Source: Micavibrio sp. (GTDB lineage Bacteria; Pseudomonadota; Alphaproteobacteria; Micavibrionales; Micavibrionaceae). From it: a DNA stretch of 64,000 bases. Shown here in pieces: positions 9,817 to 18,724 of this stretch. The notes below the pieces were generated by a model, which saw nothing but the letters and a program-made list of their open reading frames with translations, made no database searches and was not told the origin of the DNA. The translations under genes were made by a program, and so were the position numbers. Every line of letters starts with the position of its first letter. Positions within the stretch are counted from its first letter, which is position 1. The stretch lies in the NCBI GenBank assembly GCA_021604545.1, contig BQJE01000002.1, positions 310,001 to 374,000 on the forward strand, written 5' to 3'.

Positions 9817-11310
9817 ATGACAGTAGAGCCGAAAATATCAAAATCTCAGTATATCAAGGGACTGCAGTGCCCAAAAGCGCTGTGGTATTACCGCCACCGT
9901 AAGGACCTGGCACCGGAAATCGATCCCGCCACGCAGGCCCGCTTTGACACAGGCCATGAAATTGGCGAGCTGGCAAAACAGTATTTCGAAGGCGGTGTCG
10001 AAGTCACCAATGACTACCGGGACATTAAAGGAGCAATAGCCGCAACTGAGCAGTTCGTAAAAGACGGTCACAGTGTTATCTACGAAGCAACAGCCATGCA
10101 TCCTGTTGATGGATCCTATTCCCGGATAGATATTCTCAAGCGTGTCGAGGAAACGGACGAATGGGACATGATAGAAGTCAAAAGCTCGACCAGTGTGAAG
10201 GATTATCACCTGGATGACATGGCTTTGCAGTACCATGCCTTTTACAACGCTGGATATAAGATCGGATGCTGCTTCATGATGGTCATTGATAACAGCTATA
10301 TCCGTGATGGAGATATCGGCCCGCGGCAGCTGTTCCGGCTGGAGGATATTTCGGATTTCGTTTTCTCAAAGCAGGGCGAAGTGGAACAGGTCGCAGGACA
10401 GCTTGGATATGTTCTGGACCGCAAAGACGAACCACAGATAAAAATCGGTTCCCGTTGTTTTTCGCCATTTGAATGTGACTACCGGCATCACTGCTGGAAG
10501 AACGTGCCTGAAGTTTCAGTCTATGACTTTTTCTCCAAGGATAAGGCCGAAGAGATAGCCGATAAACATGGCTATGAGCTAACAAAGCTTCCTGAAGATC
10601 TTCGTCCTAGCGGTAAAAAATCTGCGGACCTTGAGAGCTATATCAATAATGAAATCATTATAGATGCCACAAAGATCAGGATATTTCTGGGTGAGCTGGC
10701 ATGGCCCCTATATTTTCTGGACTATGAAACCGTTGGGGCCGCTGTCCCTCAGTTTGACAGTACAAAACCATATCAGCAGGTAACATTTCAGTTTTCTCTT
10801 CATATTGAGCCGGAGCCGGGAGCAGAGCTGATACATCATGAGTTTCTTCATAAGGAGCGTAGTGACCCTCGGACTCCGTTTACCGAAAAACTTGTAGAAC
10901 TGTGCGGAGAGGATGGCTCTATCATCGCCTACAACAAAAGCTTTGAAGTCACATGTAATACAAAGCTGGCAGAGTATCTTCCTGAATATGGCGAGCAGCT
11001 CGAAGCAATCAATGCCAGGATGGTAGATCTTCTTGTGCCGTTTAGGAGCCGCTGGCTTTACCACCCTTCCCAGTTGAGCTCCGCATCAATCAAGGCCGTC
11101 CTGCCGGCTTTTACAGATCAGTCATACAGCGAGTTGAATATTTCTGGAGGGGAAGATGCCTCCCAGCTCTATTCTGACTTCCTGACTGGAAAGCTGCCGA
11201 AGGAAGAACATGGCGCCCTGTGGAATAATCTTTCCGAATACTGCAAACTGGACACCTATGCCATGAAAGTCCTGCTGGATGTCCTTCACGAAAAATGCGG
11301 AGAACAATGA
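9817..11310 (+). CDS. Cas4/RecB-like nuclease fused to DEDD exonuclease-like domain (DUF2779 family)
   Basis: A 497-residue two-domain protein. The N-terminal part resembles Cas4/RecB nucleases: GLQCPKALWYY with the first Cys, the FDTGHEIGELAK helix, RIDIL, and the PD-(D/E)XK core MIEVKSS with its upstream Asp. A late cysteine group (RCFSPFECDYRHHCW near residue 215) could hold an iron-sulfur cluster. The C-terminal part begins with FLDYET and ends with YCKLDTYAM, acidic motifs of a DEDD-like exonuclease fold, with AYNKSFE between them. This matches DUF2779 proteins. Substrate and pathway are unknown. It overlaps the next gene by 4 bp. Confidence 0.75.
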   Translation: MTVEPKISKSQYIKGLQCPKALWYYRHRKDLAPEIDPATQARFDTGHEIGELAKQYFEGGVEVTNDYRDIKGAIAATEQFVKDGHSVIYEATAMHPVDGSYSRIDILKRVEETDEWDMIEVKSSTSVKDYHLDDMALQYHAFYNAGYKIGCCFMMVIDNSYIRDGDIGPRQLFRLEDISDFVFSKQGEVEQVAGQLGYVLDRKDEPQIKIGSRCFSPFECDYRHHCWKNVPEVSVYDFFSKDKAEEIADKHGYELTKLPEDLRPSGKKSADLESYINNEIIIDATKIRIFLGELAWPLYFLDYETVGAAVPQFDSTKPYQQVTFQFSLHIEPEPGAELIHHEFLHKERSDPRTPFTEKLVELCGEDGSIIAYNKSFEVTCNTKLAEYLPEYGEQLEAINARMVDLLVPFRSRWLYHPSQLSSASIKAVLPAFTDQSYSELNISGGEDASQLYSDFLTGKLPKEEHGALWNNLSEYCKLDTYAMKVLLDVLHEKCGEQ

Positions 11311-11822
11311 TGTTTCAATACAATCCTCTGAAAGAATACGCCAAGCTTTTAGGGAAGGATAAAATTTCCCAGCCGCAAAGCATCTTTGAGAACTTACAAG
11401 GACAGCCTCCACAGCTTGCAAAGAAGCGTTATCGGGCAAATCATTCATCAGCCTTTGATTTATTAGATTCTATGGAACATATGGATAATCTGATTAAAAG
11501 CGATGATAGGGGTGAGGTTTATTGTCTTTCTCCGTATGCTCTTCCCCTTATTCCAAGTTCTCCAGCAGAGAAATTGTTAAAAATTATGAAGGAAATTTAC
11601 GGAGTCCTGCAAGAAATATATAACAATCAATTCAATCAGCCTGTTTCAAATACAGAAATCATGGAAAGAATCTCGCATTCTAAAAACGACGTTTTGGAAG
11701 CTCTATCCCGTACGGCGGAACGTGAGCGGTCATGCCCGAACAAAAACAAGCAAATCATTCTGGGGGCGCAAATAGAGAGGGTATGTCCAAAGAACAGTGG
11801 TGCGTTCCCTGACTCATGCTAG
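11307..11822 (+). CDS. unknown protein coupled to the DUF2779 gene
   Basis: A 171-residue protein starting at ATG 11307, whose codon overlaps the preceding stop as ATGA. I do not recognise the family. A region around residues 80-125 is helix-rich and contains NTEIMERISHSKNDVLEALSR, which reads like a winged-helix or MarR-type recognition segment. The last 35 residues (many Cys, Arg, Lys) are unlike the rest. This suggests the reading frame may run into foreign sequence after a truncation. It may assist the upstream nuclease, judging only by coupling. Confidence 0.5.
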   Translation: MMFQYNPLKEYAKLLGKDKISQPQSIFENLQGQPPQLAKKRYRANHSSAFDLLDSMEHMDNLIKSDDRGEVYCLSPYALPLIPSSPAEKLLKIMKEIYGVLQEIYNNQFNQPVSNTEIMERISHSKNDVLEALSRTAERERSCPNKNKQIILGAQIERVCPKNSGAFPDSC

Positions 11823-11911
11823 CCCGCTGGTGAGTCTGAATTTTAGCCTCAGAACACACCGCAAAATCATTTCATCGACTCCAGTGAGTCCCCAGAGTCT
11901 AAGAAGAGCCC

Positions 11912-13804
11912 CTAATCGCAGACACAGGGCAAATGGTCTGGAAGGTGCCCAACAAGAACTTGGTTTGCCTCATTATCCCAATTAAAATATATACGCAAAC
12001 ACCTCTTGGGGTCGTATGAACTCCCTTTGCCGAGATGCTGGTCCAGAAAAACTTTTCTACCATTATAAGTGACCTGATAAGAGGGGATTATCCTCTTGTT
12101 TATGAGGGTCAAACTTTTACCAAAAGTCATTTGTAAACTTGTCAATTCGTCCGTGAATAAGTCCTGTAGGCGTTTCGCTTCCTCTCTACTTTCAGAACCA
12201 GACATTTTTCGGTTCCAGTACCCATTGGCAAGCAACTCCATCGATCTATAAATAACATCTGGGTCGCCATATTCTGACTGCGCAACATTTTTAAGTGCTG
12301 CGGGGTGTATGATTACCCGGTCTTGCAAATTGCTTTCAGCCCACTGCCCAAGTTCTGAGAGTGGTGGATATTGTGCCGCGCGCAAAAAAACTTGAGATAC
12401 CCCTCTCTCTGACTTTAAATTATCGAGAAGATGATTGAGCTGTGCGATTTCAATATTAAGGTCTACCTTTATATCTTCAAGTCTGCCCAGCGTCTCGTTA
12501 TAACCTGCAGTTTGTTTCTGCGTTTGCAAAACGTGTTCTTTCATGCACTGCACCTTGTTATTTATTTCAGCAAGGTCACACTCCAAAACAAAGCGCTCTT
12601 TTCTTTTCTCTTTAATTTGATTTATCAAGCCAATAATACGGACATCATCCATATCCTGATAATTAACCAGGTCTGAATTGTCATCGTCTTTATATTGTCC
12701 AGTGGTGAGTGTCGCGTTTTGTAGGGTAGAGAAGGGGTCAGATTTCTCTTCTTTTTCACCATTCAATATAATGGCTTTCTCTTCCTGTGGTGTCTCATGC
12801 TCGTCAATCGGATGGCCGCGCTTTTGCATCAACCGTAACACAGTGGCCTTTTCACCAAAAAGAACTGCGGCTTCTCGCCTTGAAGGTTTTACTTCATCCA
12901 AGGCAATCTTATTTTCTTTTTTGACTTCTACTAAGTATGTGCCCTCTTCGTCTAAAGCCTCACTTGCCTGCACAATACTTGCGGTAAGAGTTTCTATTTC
13001 CTCCTTAGTGTCCTGCAAAATACTCTCTAATTCAGAAACTATCTCGTCTGCTGATTTTACACGCGGAGTTGGCTCTGCAGCAGGGGCTTTCTTCTTTCTT
13101 CTGGGATGTTTTAGAACTTTTTTCTTTTTCTGTTGTGCCAGCTTCGCTTTTTTTATTCCTTCCGCTCTCTTTTCAGCGCGTTTCTTTTGTGTGTCCGTAG
13201 CGAATCCATCAAAAACCTCACCATAAAAACCCTGTGCGGCAGTCTCTATAGAAGCTGCCCCTAGAATCAATGCGTCGACCCACATAACTAGTTTACTCTG
13301 ATTTAATAAGCTATTAAACTCTGCCTCCCCCCTCCGTTTGAGAACAGCCCCGTGCTTCCCAATTTTTAAAAGTCTTCTTGCTTCTTTGTCCGCTCTTTTT
13401 GAAAACAGTCTCAGATTTTTTACGCGATCTTGGGCACCATCTTCACTGGGCCTAATATGTGCTCTTATTTTTTTTTGCAATTCCGTTTTATGTGCAGAAG
13501 TTGTTGCCCCTGTTTCGTTTAGAAGAGAAGCAATATCAGAATCAAAACTTCTTTCTGCTGCTATAGCCCGATCAGCCATTTTATGCGGAGTATCAGAACG
13601 AAGAATTGAACTCGGTAAAGTGTTTATAAGACGATAGGAAGATGCCCCGCGTAAGATCATAATCTCATGAATTTTCTTTAATAGGGCGTCATCTTTGGAA
13701 TTTTTATCAAAGTTTTGTTGCGCCAAATCTCCCTTCTGGGAATCTTCACCCAGAAATCGTTCAGCAGTCCTAATCAAGGTATTTATAATAGCTTTTCTAA
13801 ACAT
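11912..13804 (-). CDS. large coiled-coil protein with conserved-looking C-terminal domain
   Basis: A 630-residue protein. Residues 1-190 are helical. Residues 205-245 are a very basic Lys/Arg/Ala linker, and residues 250-300 and 400-480 are coiled coil with heptad-like Leu/Glu spacing. The last 100 residues form a compact domain ending in SSYDPKRCLRIYFNWD followed by VLVGHLPDHLPC. That resembles a C-terminal module of other mobile-element proteins that I recall as uncharacterised. No Walker or nuclease motif is visible. It stands alone on the minus strand between unrelated plus-strand genes. A structural or defence role is conjecture. Confidence 0.6.
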   Translation of the reverse strand: MFRKAIINTLIRTAERFLGEDSQKGDLAQQNFDKNSKDDALLKKIHEIMILRGASSYRLINTLPSSILRSDTPHKMADRAIAAERSFDSDIASLLNETGATTSAHKTELQKKIRAHIRPSEDGAQDRVKNLRLFSKRADKEARRLLKIGKHGAVLKRRGEAEFNSLLNQSKLVMWVDALILGAASIETAAQGFYGEVFDGFATDTQKKRAEKRAEGIKKAKLAQQKKKKVLKHPRRKKKAPAAEPTPRVKSADEIVSELESILQDTKEEIETLTASIVQASEALDEEGTYLVEVKKENKIALDEVKPSRREAAVLFGEKATVLRLMQKRGHPIDEHETPQEEKAIILNGEKEEKSDPFSTLQNATLTTGQYKDDDNSDLVNYQDMDDVRIIGLINQIKEKRKERFVLECDLAEINNKVQCMKEHVLQTQKQTAGYNETLGRLEDIKVDLNIEIAQLNHLLDNLKSERGVSQVFLRAAQYPPLSELGQWAESNLQDRVIIHPAALKNVAQSEYGDPDVIYRSMELLANGYWNRKMSGSESREEAKRLQDLFTDELTSLQMTFGKSLTLINKRIIPSYQVTYNGRKVFLDQHLGKGSSYDPKRCLRIYFNWDNEANQVLVGHLPDHLPCVCD

Positions 13805-13959
13805 TAGTTTCTCTTACCAAAAGCATTGAATTTTATGCATAAAACGGAGCTTTTATAGAATTTCTTCTAAAAAAGCCCTGCCCTCACGCATATTCCATAA
13901 TTTACGAATGCTTTTGTAACATGGAAAACTGAAAATTATCAATAAAATTTATAGAATTG

Positions 13960-14010
13960 TGGTGCCCAGGGGCGGAATTGAACCACCGACACAGGGATTT
14001 TAGAGCCCGC
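13960..14010 (-). pseudogene. 3' half of a tRNA (tRNA-Phe-like), likely insertion scar
   Basis: On the minus strand the sequence ends GTGTCGGTGG TTCAATT CCGCC CCTGGGC A CCA. That is a perfect T-arm with a 7-nt loop, an acceptor 3' strand and CCA, closely resembling the 3' half of alphaproteobacterial tRNA-Phe. No matching 5' acceptor strand (GCCCAGG) or D-arm is found upstream, so it is not a functional tRNA. Such partial tRNAs are left where elements insert into the tRNA 3' end. It marks an internal boundary of the composite island. Confidence 0.6.
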
Positions 14011-14083
14011 CTCCCTGAGCTTATTTCTTGACATATTGCATAATTATGGCGTATTTTTTCTAGACATAACAATGGAGACAGAG

Positions 14084-15151
14084 ATGCCAGTACCAAACCC
14101 TGACTATAGGCCAAATTGGGAAACGCTAGAGGAACATCACGCGGCTGAGTATGAACGCTTAGATAAAGAAGCAGACGCTGTAATGGAGCAGCGAAATCAA
14201 CTATGGGAGTCTCTTGGATCAGCTGCATATAATACTTCTGAAACAGTAAAAGCCCTCCATACAAAACACAATGAGCTCCAAGCTCAATGTGCTGAACATA
14301 CTGAGCAGTTGAGGCGTTGTTTTGATACCTACCGACATAAGACCATTCAGGATGCGGCTAGAGCAATATTTGAACGCTTTGATCCAGCCATGAGTGCGCT
14401 ATCAAAAACCAGTCTCAGCATTATTGACTATGAACAATTTACGACCATGGAAGAAGTTAACCGTGCGTGGATACGAGCAAATGAAGTTGCAAAGCAAGAG
14501 GATGCAGAAAATAGACACAGCCTTCCTGTGGGCCAACCAGATGGCTTGGATATTTTTCAAGAAACAAAAAACAACACAGTCGCAAGTCAGTGGCAGATAT
14601 TCCAAGCCGAAGAATTGCACCCGGGATGGGTACGCAGATTTGACTCTGAGCATGTTCACACATTGATAACAATTGACCAGAGAGACGGGGAATATCATAT
14701 ATGCTTTACGGTCGACCCTGATCCTAGTCGCTCGGGCAGCATGGGCGTGCAACATGAGATTGAGGCGCTTGCTACCACTATGTACAAACGTGCTCTCAAT
14801 GATTTCAAGCCGGAAAAGCCAAATGAAAAAACAGGACTAAGCTACATTATGTCTGAGCTAGGCAAAAGCACTAAAAATTTTGCGAAGTCATATACCATTC
14901 AACCAGAACAATTTCATTTTTATATTCACCATGTCCCTAACCCTCATTTCCCTGAAAAGTTCTTCCGCATGGATATGGACTACAGCTTTGGTGAATTTAG
15001 AGACGCTCAATTTCATCAACATAAGGTTATTCCTGAAATTATCCAGCAAGCCTACAAAAAAACCACCATGCATGATGCTAATATCCAGACTGTTAACCCA
15101 CTTGGGTTGCCTGACCATCGTGAAGACGATGCCACAAGGTATGTAAGGTAA
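14084..15151 (+). CDS. unknown 355-residue protein
   Basis: The start at 14084 is chosen because GGAGACAGAG precedes it; the frame is open further upstream to a TTG at 14036. The N-terminal third is glutamate-rich and helical, probably coiled coil (residues 15-100). The rest is mixed alpha/beta with no catalytic signature I can name. No signal peptide or membrane segment is visible. It has no close co-directional partner upstream and follows the tRNA remnant by about 75 bp, so it may be cargo of the element that made that scar. Confidence 0.5.
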   Translation: MPVPNPDYRPNWETLEEHHAAEYERLDKEADAVMEQRNQLWESLGSAAYNTSETVKALHTKHNELQAQCAEHTEQLRRCFDTYRHKTIQDAARAIFERFDPAMSALSKTSLSIIDYEQFTTMEEVNRAWIRANEVAKQEDAENRHSLPVGQPDGLDIFQETKNNTVASQWQIFQAEELHPGWVRRFDSEHVHTLITIDQRDGEYHICFTVDPDPSRSGSMGVQHEIEALATTMYKRALNDFKPEKPNEKTGLSYIMSELGKSTKNFAKSYTIQPEQFHFYIHHVPNPHFPEKFFRMDMDYSFGEFRDAQFHQHKVIPEIIQQAYKKTTMHDANIQTVNPLGLPDHREDDATRYVR

Positions 15152-15389
15152 TTCACCGTTAATGCAGAGGGATTGTTTCTAAAGTAGAGAGCAATTGACC
15201 AGAAACCGTCCCTTTGTTTTCTGACTTGAAACAATATCTGTGGTGCACTGGTGGTGCACTTGATGGCAAATAACAGCAATAATGAACAATATATGGCAAG
15301 AAGCAATTTCAGTTAACAACTTGATTATATTGTTGTATTCTATTTTCACTTGTTGAGGACAGTAGCTTTTTTAGGACTTAAAATCCGTT

Positions 15390-15549
15390 TACAAAGCCAA
15401 CATGGCTGGAGGGAATTCGTAGTCACCCGGTAAGTACCAGTGCCGCAGTAATTTTTGCAGGTGTTGTTGCGCTCGGCACATTTACTGACTCTTTAGATAG
15501 TATTCTTGGTTTTATCACCACATATTTGTCGCCTGATAAGATTCCTTAA
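15390..15549 (+). pseudogene. possible gene remnant encoding one membrane segment
   Basis: Within the 394-bp gap 15152-15545 a frame without a start codon reads a hydrophobic stretch (AAVIFAGVVALGTFTDSL) and ends at TAA 15549. It is preceded in frame by a stop. It looks like the tail of a membrane protein whose front was lost. The remainder of the gap is AT-rich and shows no gene. Confidence 0.3.
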
Positions 15550-16148
15550 AAAATGACTTCATATCTGCCAGTTTTCTTGGTTCCCACAAACCGTATCAAT
15601 TCCATCTTTGTCAGCGATGATATGTCATATTTTGCAGTACGCAAGGAAACAGCCCATGTGTTTGTAATATTTTTGGCTTTGACGATATAACCTTGTTGCA
15701 GCATTCCTATGAACCAGAGCTGTCTTTGATTAAGCTTATTAGCCATATTCAGACTAATAGTCACATTTATGGTGCAAAAATTTGCACCTTCAAGGGCTGC
15801 TGCAGAGACCATTTCGACATTCAAAGCTCCGAAACGTTGCTCGCTTTTCTTTGGCATACAAATAGCTGCCAAATCTGGCCGACCTACCAGTCCCAAGATC
15901 ATTTGCAGTACTGCTGGGTAGCGGCGTGCGAGTATAAGTAAATGGCCGGAATTGGGGGGATTGCGACCATCATACCAGTTGCGTGCCGCCCGTTCCTGAA
16001 CGCCAGTTCTGATGCAAATCCATTTCAACGCCGAAGGAAAATCGCGGTAGAGGTCACGTAGAATCTTTTTCATGTTTCGGGTGATTTGAAGTTCAATTTC
16101 ATCCGATTTTTGCTGCGGAAATTTAAGGTCGATAATTTTTCGAGACAT
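15546..16148 (-). CDS. probable DNA-binding regulator of the recombinase module
   Basis: A 200-residue protein with two helical DNA-binding-like parts. Residues 30-95 (LRDLYRDFPSALKWI, ERAARNWYDGRNPP) resemble a helix-turn-helix found in element-borne regulators. Residues 140-198 (RQLWFIGMLQQGYIV, RTAKYDISSLTKMELI) resemble a winged helix with a C-terminal wing. It is divergent from the recombinase gene, with 87 bp between the starts, as expected for a control gene of that module. No ligand domain is seen. It is probably cytosolic. Confidence 0.55.
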   Translation of the reverse strand: MSRKIIDLKFPQQKSDEIELQITRNMKKILRDLYRDFPSALKWICIRTGVQERAARNWYDGRNPPNSGHLLILARRYPAVLQMILGLVGRPDLAAICMPKKSEQRFGALNVEMVSAAALEGANFCTINVTISLNMANKLNQRQLWFIGMLQQGYIVKAKNITNTWAVSLRTAKYDISSLTKMELIRFVGTKKTGRYEVIF

Positions 16149-16235
16149 GTTTTTACTCCTTGTTTTAAACTTTCAGGAGCAATCGACCCTTCGAAGGTGT
16201 TGGTGAAAAGAGTTATTTTTAAAAAGGGTCTGGAA

Positions 16236-17804
16236 ATGAGTGAAAGCGGTTTTATAGAGGAAAAAAATGTAGATGTTCGACCATTGCAGCGTGCGGCTAT
16301 GTATGTCCGGATGTCTACAGACCATCAAAAATACTCAACCGAAAATCAGGCCGATACTATCAGGGAATATGCTAAGCGGCGTGATATGGAGATTGTTGAA
16401 ACCTATGCCGATCAGGGAAAAAGCGGTCTTAGCCTTGATGGCCGGGATGCCTTGAAACGTCTTATTGATGATGTGCAGGCAGGACAGACACGGTTTGAGG
16501 CCATATTGGTCCTTGATGTTACCCGCTGGGGGCGTTTTCAGGATGCCGATGAAAGCGCTTATTACGAATATATCTGCCGCCGTGCCGGAATACAGGTTCA
16601 GTATGTTGCCGAACAATTCGAAAATGATGGTAGTCCCGTTTCAACCATCGTCAAAGGTGTCAAGCGGGCTATGGCTGGGGAATATAGCCGTGAACTTTCC
16701 ACCAAAGTTTTCGCAGGCCAATGCCGGCTGATCGAAATGGGGTACCGCCAGGGTGGCCCTGCCGGTTATGGCTTGCGCCGCATGCTGATTGACGAACAAG
16801 GTAATGAAAAGGGTGTTCTTAAGCGAGGGGAACATAAGAGCCTGCAGACTGACCGGGTAATTCTTGTGCCGGGTCCTCCTGAAGAGTTGAAAACCGTAAG
16901 CTGGATTTACAGGACTTTCGTGGATGAGGGGCGAACGGAAAGTCAAATCGCCGTTCTTCTCAATCAGCAAGGAATACTAACTGACCTTGAGCGTGAGTGG
17001 ACCAGGGGTACGGTTCACGAGGTGCTGACCAATGAAAAATATATCGGCAATAACGTTTTCAACCGCACATCATTCAAGCTGAAAAAGCGCCGCGTTGTTA
17101 ATGATCCTGATATGTGGGTAAGGCATGATGGCGCATGGGAGGGGATCATTGATCCCAGCCATTATTATACCGCCCAGGGCATTATCCGTGAAAGAAACCG
17201 GAAATTTAGCAATGATGAGATGCTGGAAAAACTAAAAGCCTTACATAACCGTCAGGGCTGGTTATCCGGGGTGATTATCAATGAAACGGAACACATGCCA
17301 TCCAGCAGTGCGTATGCTCATCGTTTTGGCAGTCTTATTCGGGCTTATGAGCTTATTGGTTATACGCCAGACCGTGATTACCGCTATATTGAGATAAATC
17401 GTCATCTGCGCAAAGTTTATGCTTCTACCATCGAAGACGCCATTCGGAAAATCCAGGCCCTTGGTGGCACTGTTCACCGGGAAGTCACGTCTGAATTTTT
17501 GATCATCAATAATGAGCTTAAAGTCTCAGTGATTATTGCCCGGTGTAAGCAGACAAGTGCCGGCAGATACCGCTGGAAGGTCCATTTTGATACGGGATTG
17601 CAGCCCGACATTATTCTGGTTATCCGTATGGATGCCGGTAATCAGGAAGCCCTCGATTATTATCTTTTGCCGTCATTGGATGTTGAAAATCCAAAAATTC
17701 GCTTGGCTGAAAGCAATGGCTTTGCCTTGGATGCCTATCGCTTCGATGATCTGGAACCCTTTTTTGATATGTCGGAACGCTCAATCATACCGGAGGCAGT
17801 ATGA
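16236..17804 (+). CDS. large serine recombinase
   Basis: A 522-residue site-specific recombinase. The N-terminal resolvase domain has the catalytic serine in YVRMSTDHQ, followed by DQGKSGLSLDGR and the LVLDVTRWGRF active-site arginine region. A recombinase domain and zinc-ribbon-like region follow. The C-terminal 150 residues are unusual and carry no clear family match. The start at 16236 is chosen because the resolvase domain begins soon after it; the frame is open upstream but overlaps the divergent regulator. Its stop overlaps the ParB-like gene start by 4 bp (ATGA). It probably mobilises the ParB-terminase module. Confidence 0.85.
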   Translation: MSESGFIEEKNVDVRPLQRAAMYVRMSTDHQKYSTENQADTIREYAKRRDMEIVETYADQGKSGLSLDGRDALKRLIDDVQAGQTRFEAILVLDVTRWGRFQDADESAYYEYICRRAGIQVQYVAEQFENDGSPVSTIVKGVKRAMAGEYSRELSTKVFAGQCRLIEMGYRQGGPAGYGLRRMLIDEQGNEKGVLKRGEHKSLQTDRVILVPGPPEELKTVSWIYRTFVDEGRTESQIAVLLNQQGILTDLEREWTRGTVHEVLTNEKYIGNNVFNRTSFKLKKRRVVNDPDMWVRHDGAWEGIIDPSHYYTAQGIIRERNRKFSNDEMLEKLKALHNRQGWLSGVIINETEHMPSSSAYAHRFGSLIRAYELIGYTPDRDYRYIEINRHLRKVYASTIEDAIRKIQALGGTVHREVTSEFLIINNELKVSVIIARCKQTSAGRYRWKVHFDTGLQPDIILVIRMDAGNQEALDYYLLPSLDVENPKIRLAESNGFALDAYRFDDLEPFFDMSERSIIPEAV

Positions 17805-18724
17805 GTAAAGAAAAGGGTCAATCAAAAATTGAAATGATTGCGGTCGATGATATTTTTGTTATGAATCCGCGCATTCGAAACAAGAAGGTTTTCGATGGTA
17901 TCATCGATAACATTGCCAAAGTCGGCTTGAAGCGTCCGATTACTGTTATATTGTCGCAGTCAAATAAAGGAAAGACCTATGATCTCGTGTGCGGGCAAGG
18001 AAGATTGGAGGCTTTTGTTGCTTGTGAGCAGAGTCATATTCCGGCGATTATTATAGATGCTACCGAAGAACAGGCTTTGATTATGAGTCTGGTAGAAAAT
18101 CTTGCGCGCAGACAACATCATACATTGGATCTTCTGCAGGGGGTTGAGATCCTTAAAAAGCAGGGTTATGACGCCAAGGAGATCGCTGCCAAGACCGGTC
18201 TTGGCTATGATTACATCAATGATATCATCAATCTGATGGATAGGGGCGAAGAACGATTGCTAACGGCTGTCGAAACTGGCCGCATGCCGATCAGCGTGGC
18301 GATTAAGATTTCTGAAACCCCTGACGATGATATTCAGCAGTCCTTGCATGAACTTTATGAAACCAAGCAGCTACGAGGGGCCAAATTACTTTTTGCACAG
18401 CGCCTTATCCAAAGTCGGCGGCTGCGCGGTAAAAATCGTCGGACAGATGATCCCAACCGTAAACGTGTACAAAAAGGAACAAGTAACGTTACTGCGCAAG
18501 AGATCTTAAAAGTTTATCATAAAGAGGTGGACCGAAAGCGGCTTTTGACGCGCAAGGCAGAGCAGGCAAACGACCGTCTGCTTTTCGTCATGGAAGCGCT
18601 CAAGCGCCTTTTTCAGGAAGAACATTTCAATACGTTGCTCAGGGCAGAAGGGCTGACCACTCTACCCAAACCCTTGGCAGAACTTATGGCAGGAAAGGAC
18701 AGTACTCATGGGGAAACCACGTAA
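17801..18724 (+). CDS. ParB/RepB-like nuclease-fold protein
   Basis: A 307-residue ParB-type protein. The N-terminal ParB/Srx fold is at residues 10-100, with VCGQGRLEAF (box II) and LVENLARRQHH. A helix-turn-helix follows at 115-150 (KEIAAKTGLGYDYINDII). A basic C-terminal half then ends in coiled coil. ParB proteins bind parS-like sites and use CTP, but no ParA gene is visible here. In related elements these genes accompany a terminase and recombinase rather than a partition cassette. It is translationally coupled to the recombinase and overlaps the next gene by 17 bp. Confidence 0.8.
   Translation: MSKEKGQSKIEMIAVDDIFVMNPRIRNKKVFDGIIDNIAKVGLKRPITVILSQSNKGKTYDLVCGQGRLEAFVACEQSHIPAIIIDATEEQALIMSLVENLARRQHHTLDLLQGVEILKKQGYDAKEIAAKTGLGYDYINDIINLMDRGEERLLTAVETGRMPISVAIKISETPDDDIQQSLHELYETKQLRGAKLLFAQRLIQSRRLRGKNRRTDDPNRKRVQKGTSNVTAQEILKVYHKEVDRKRLLTRKAEQANDRLLFVMEALKRLFQEEHFNTLLRAEGLTTLPKPLAELMAGKDSTHGETT

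Noticed and set aside
14000..14020. Reading the tRNA fragment as an amber-suppressor tRNA (CTCTAAA loop)
   Set aside because: The anticodon stem does not pair and there is no 5' half. It fits a truncated tRNA-Phe 3' end better.
15365..15395. GGACTTAAAATCC, resembling a tRNA-Leu(UAA) anticodon arm
   Set aside because: No acceptor, D-arm or T-arm around it pairs properly, so a chance match is more likely.
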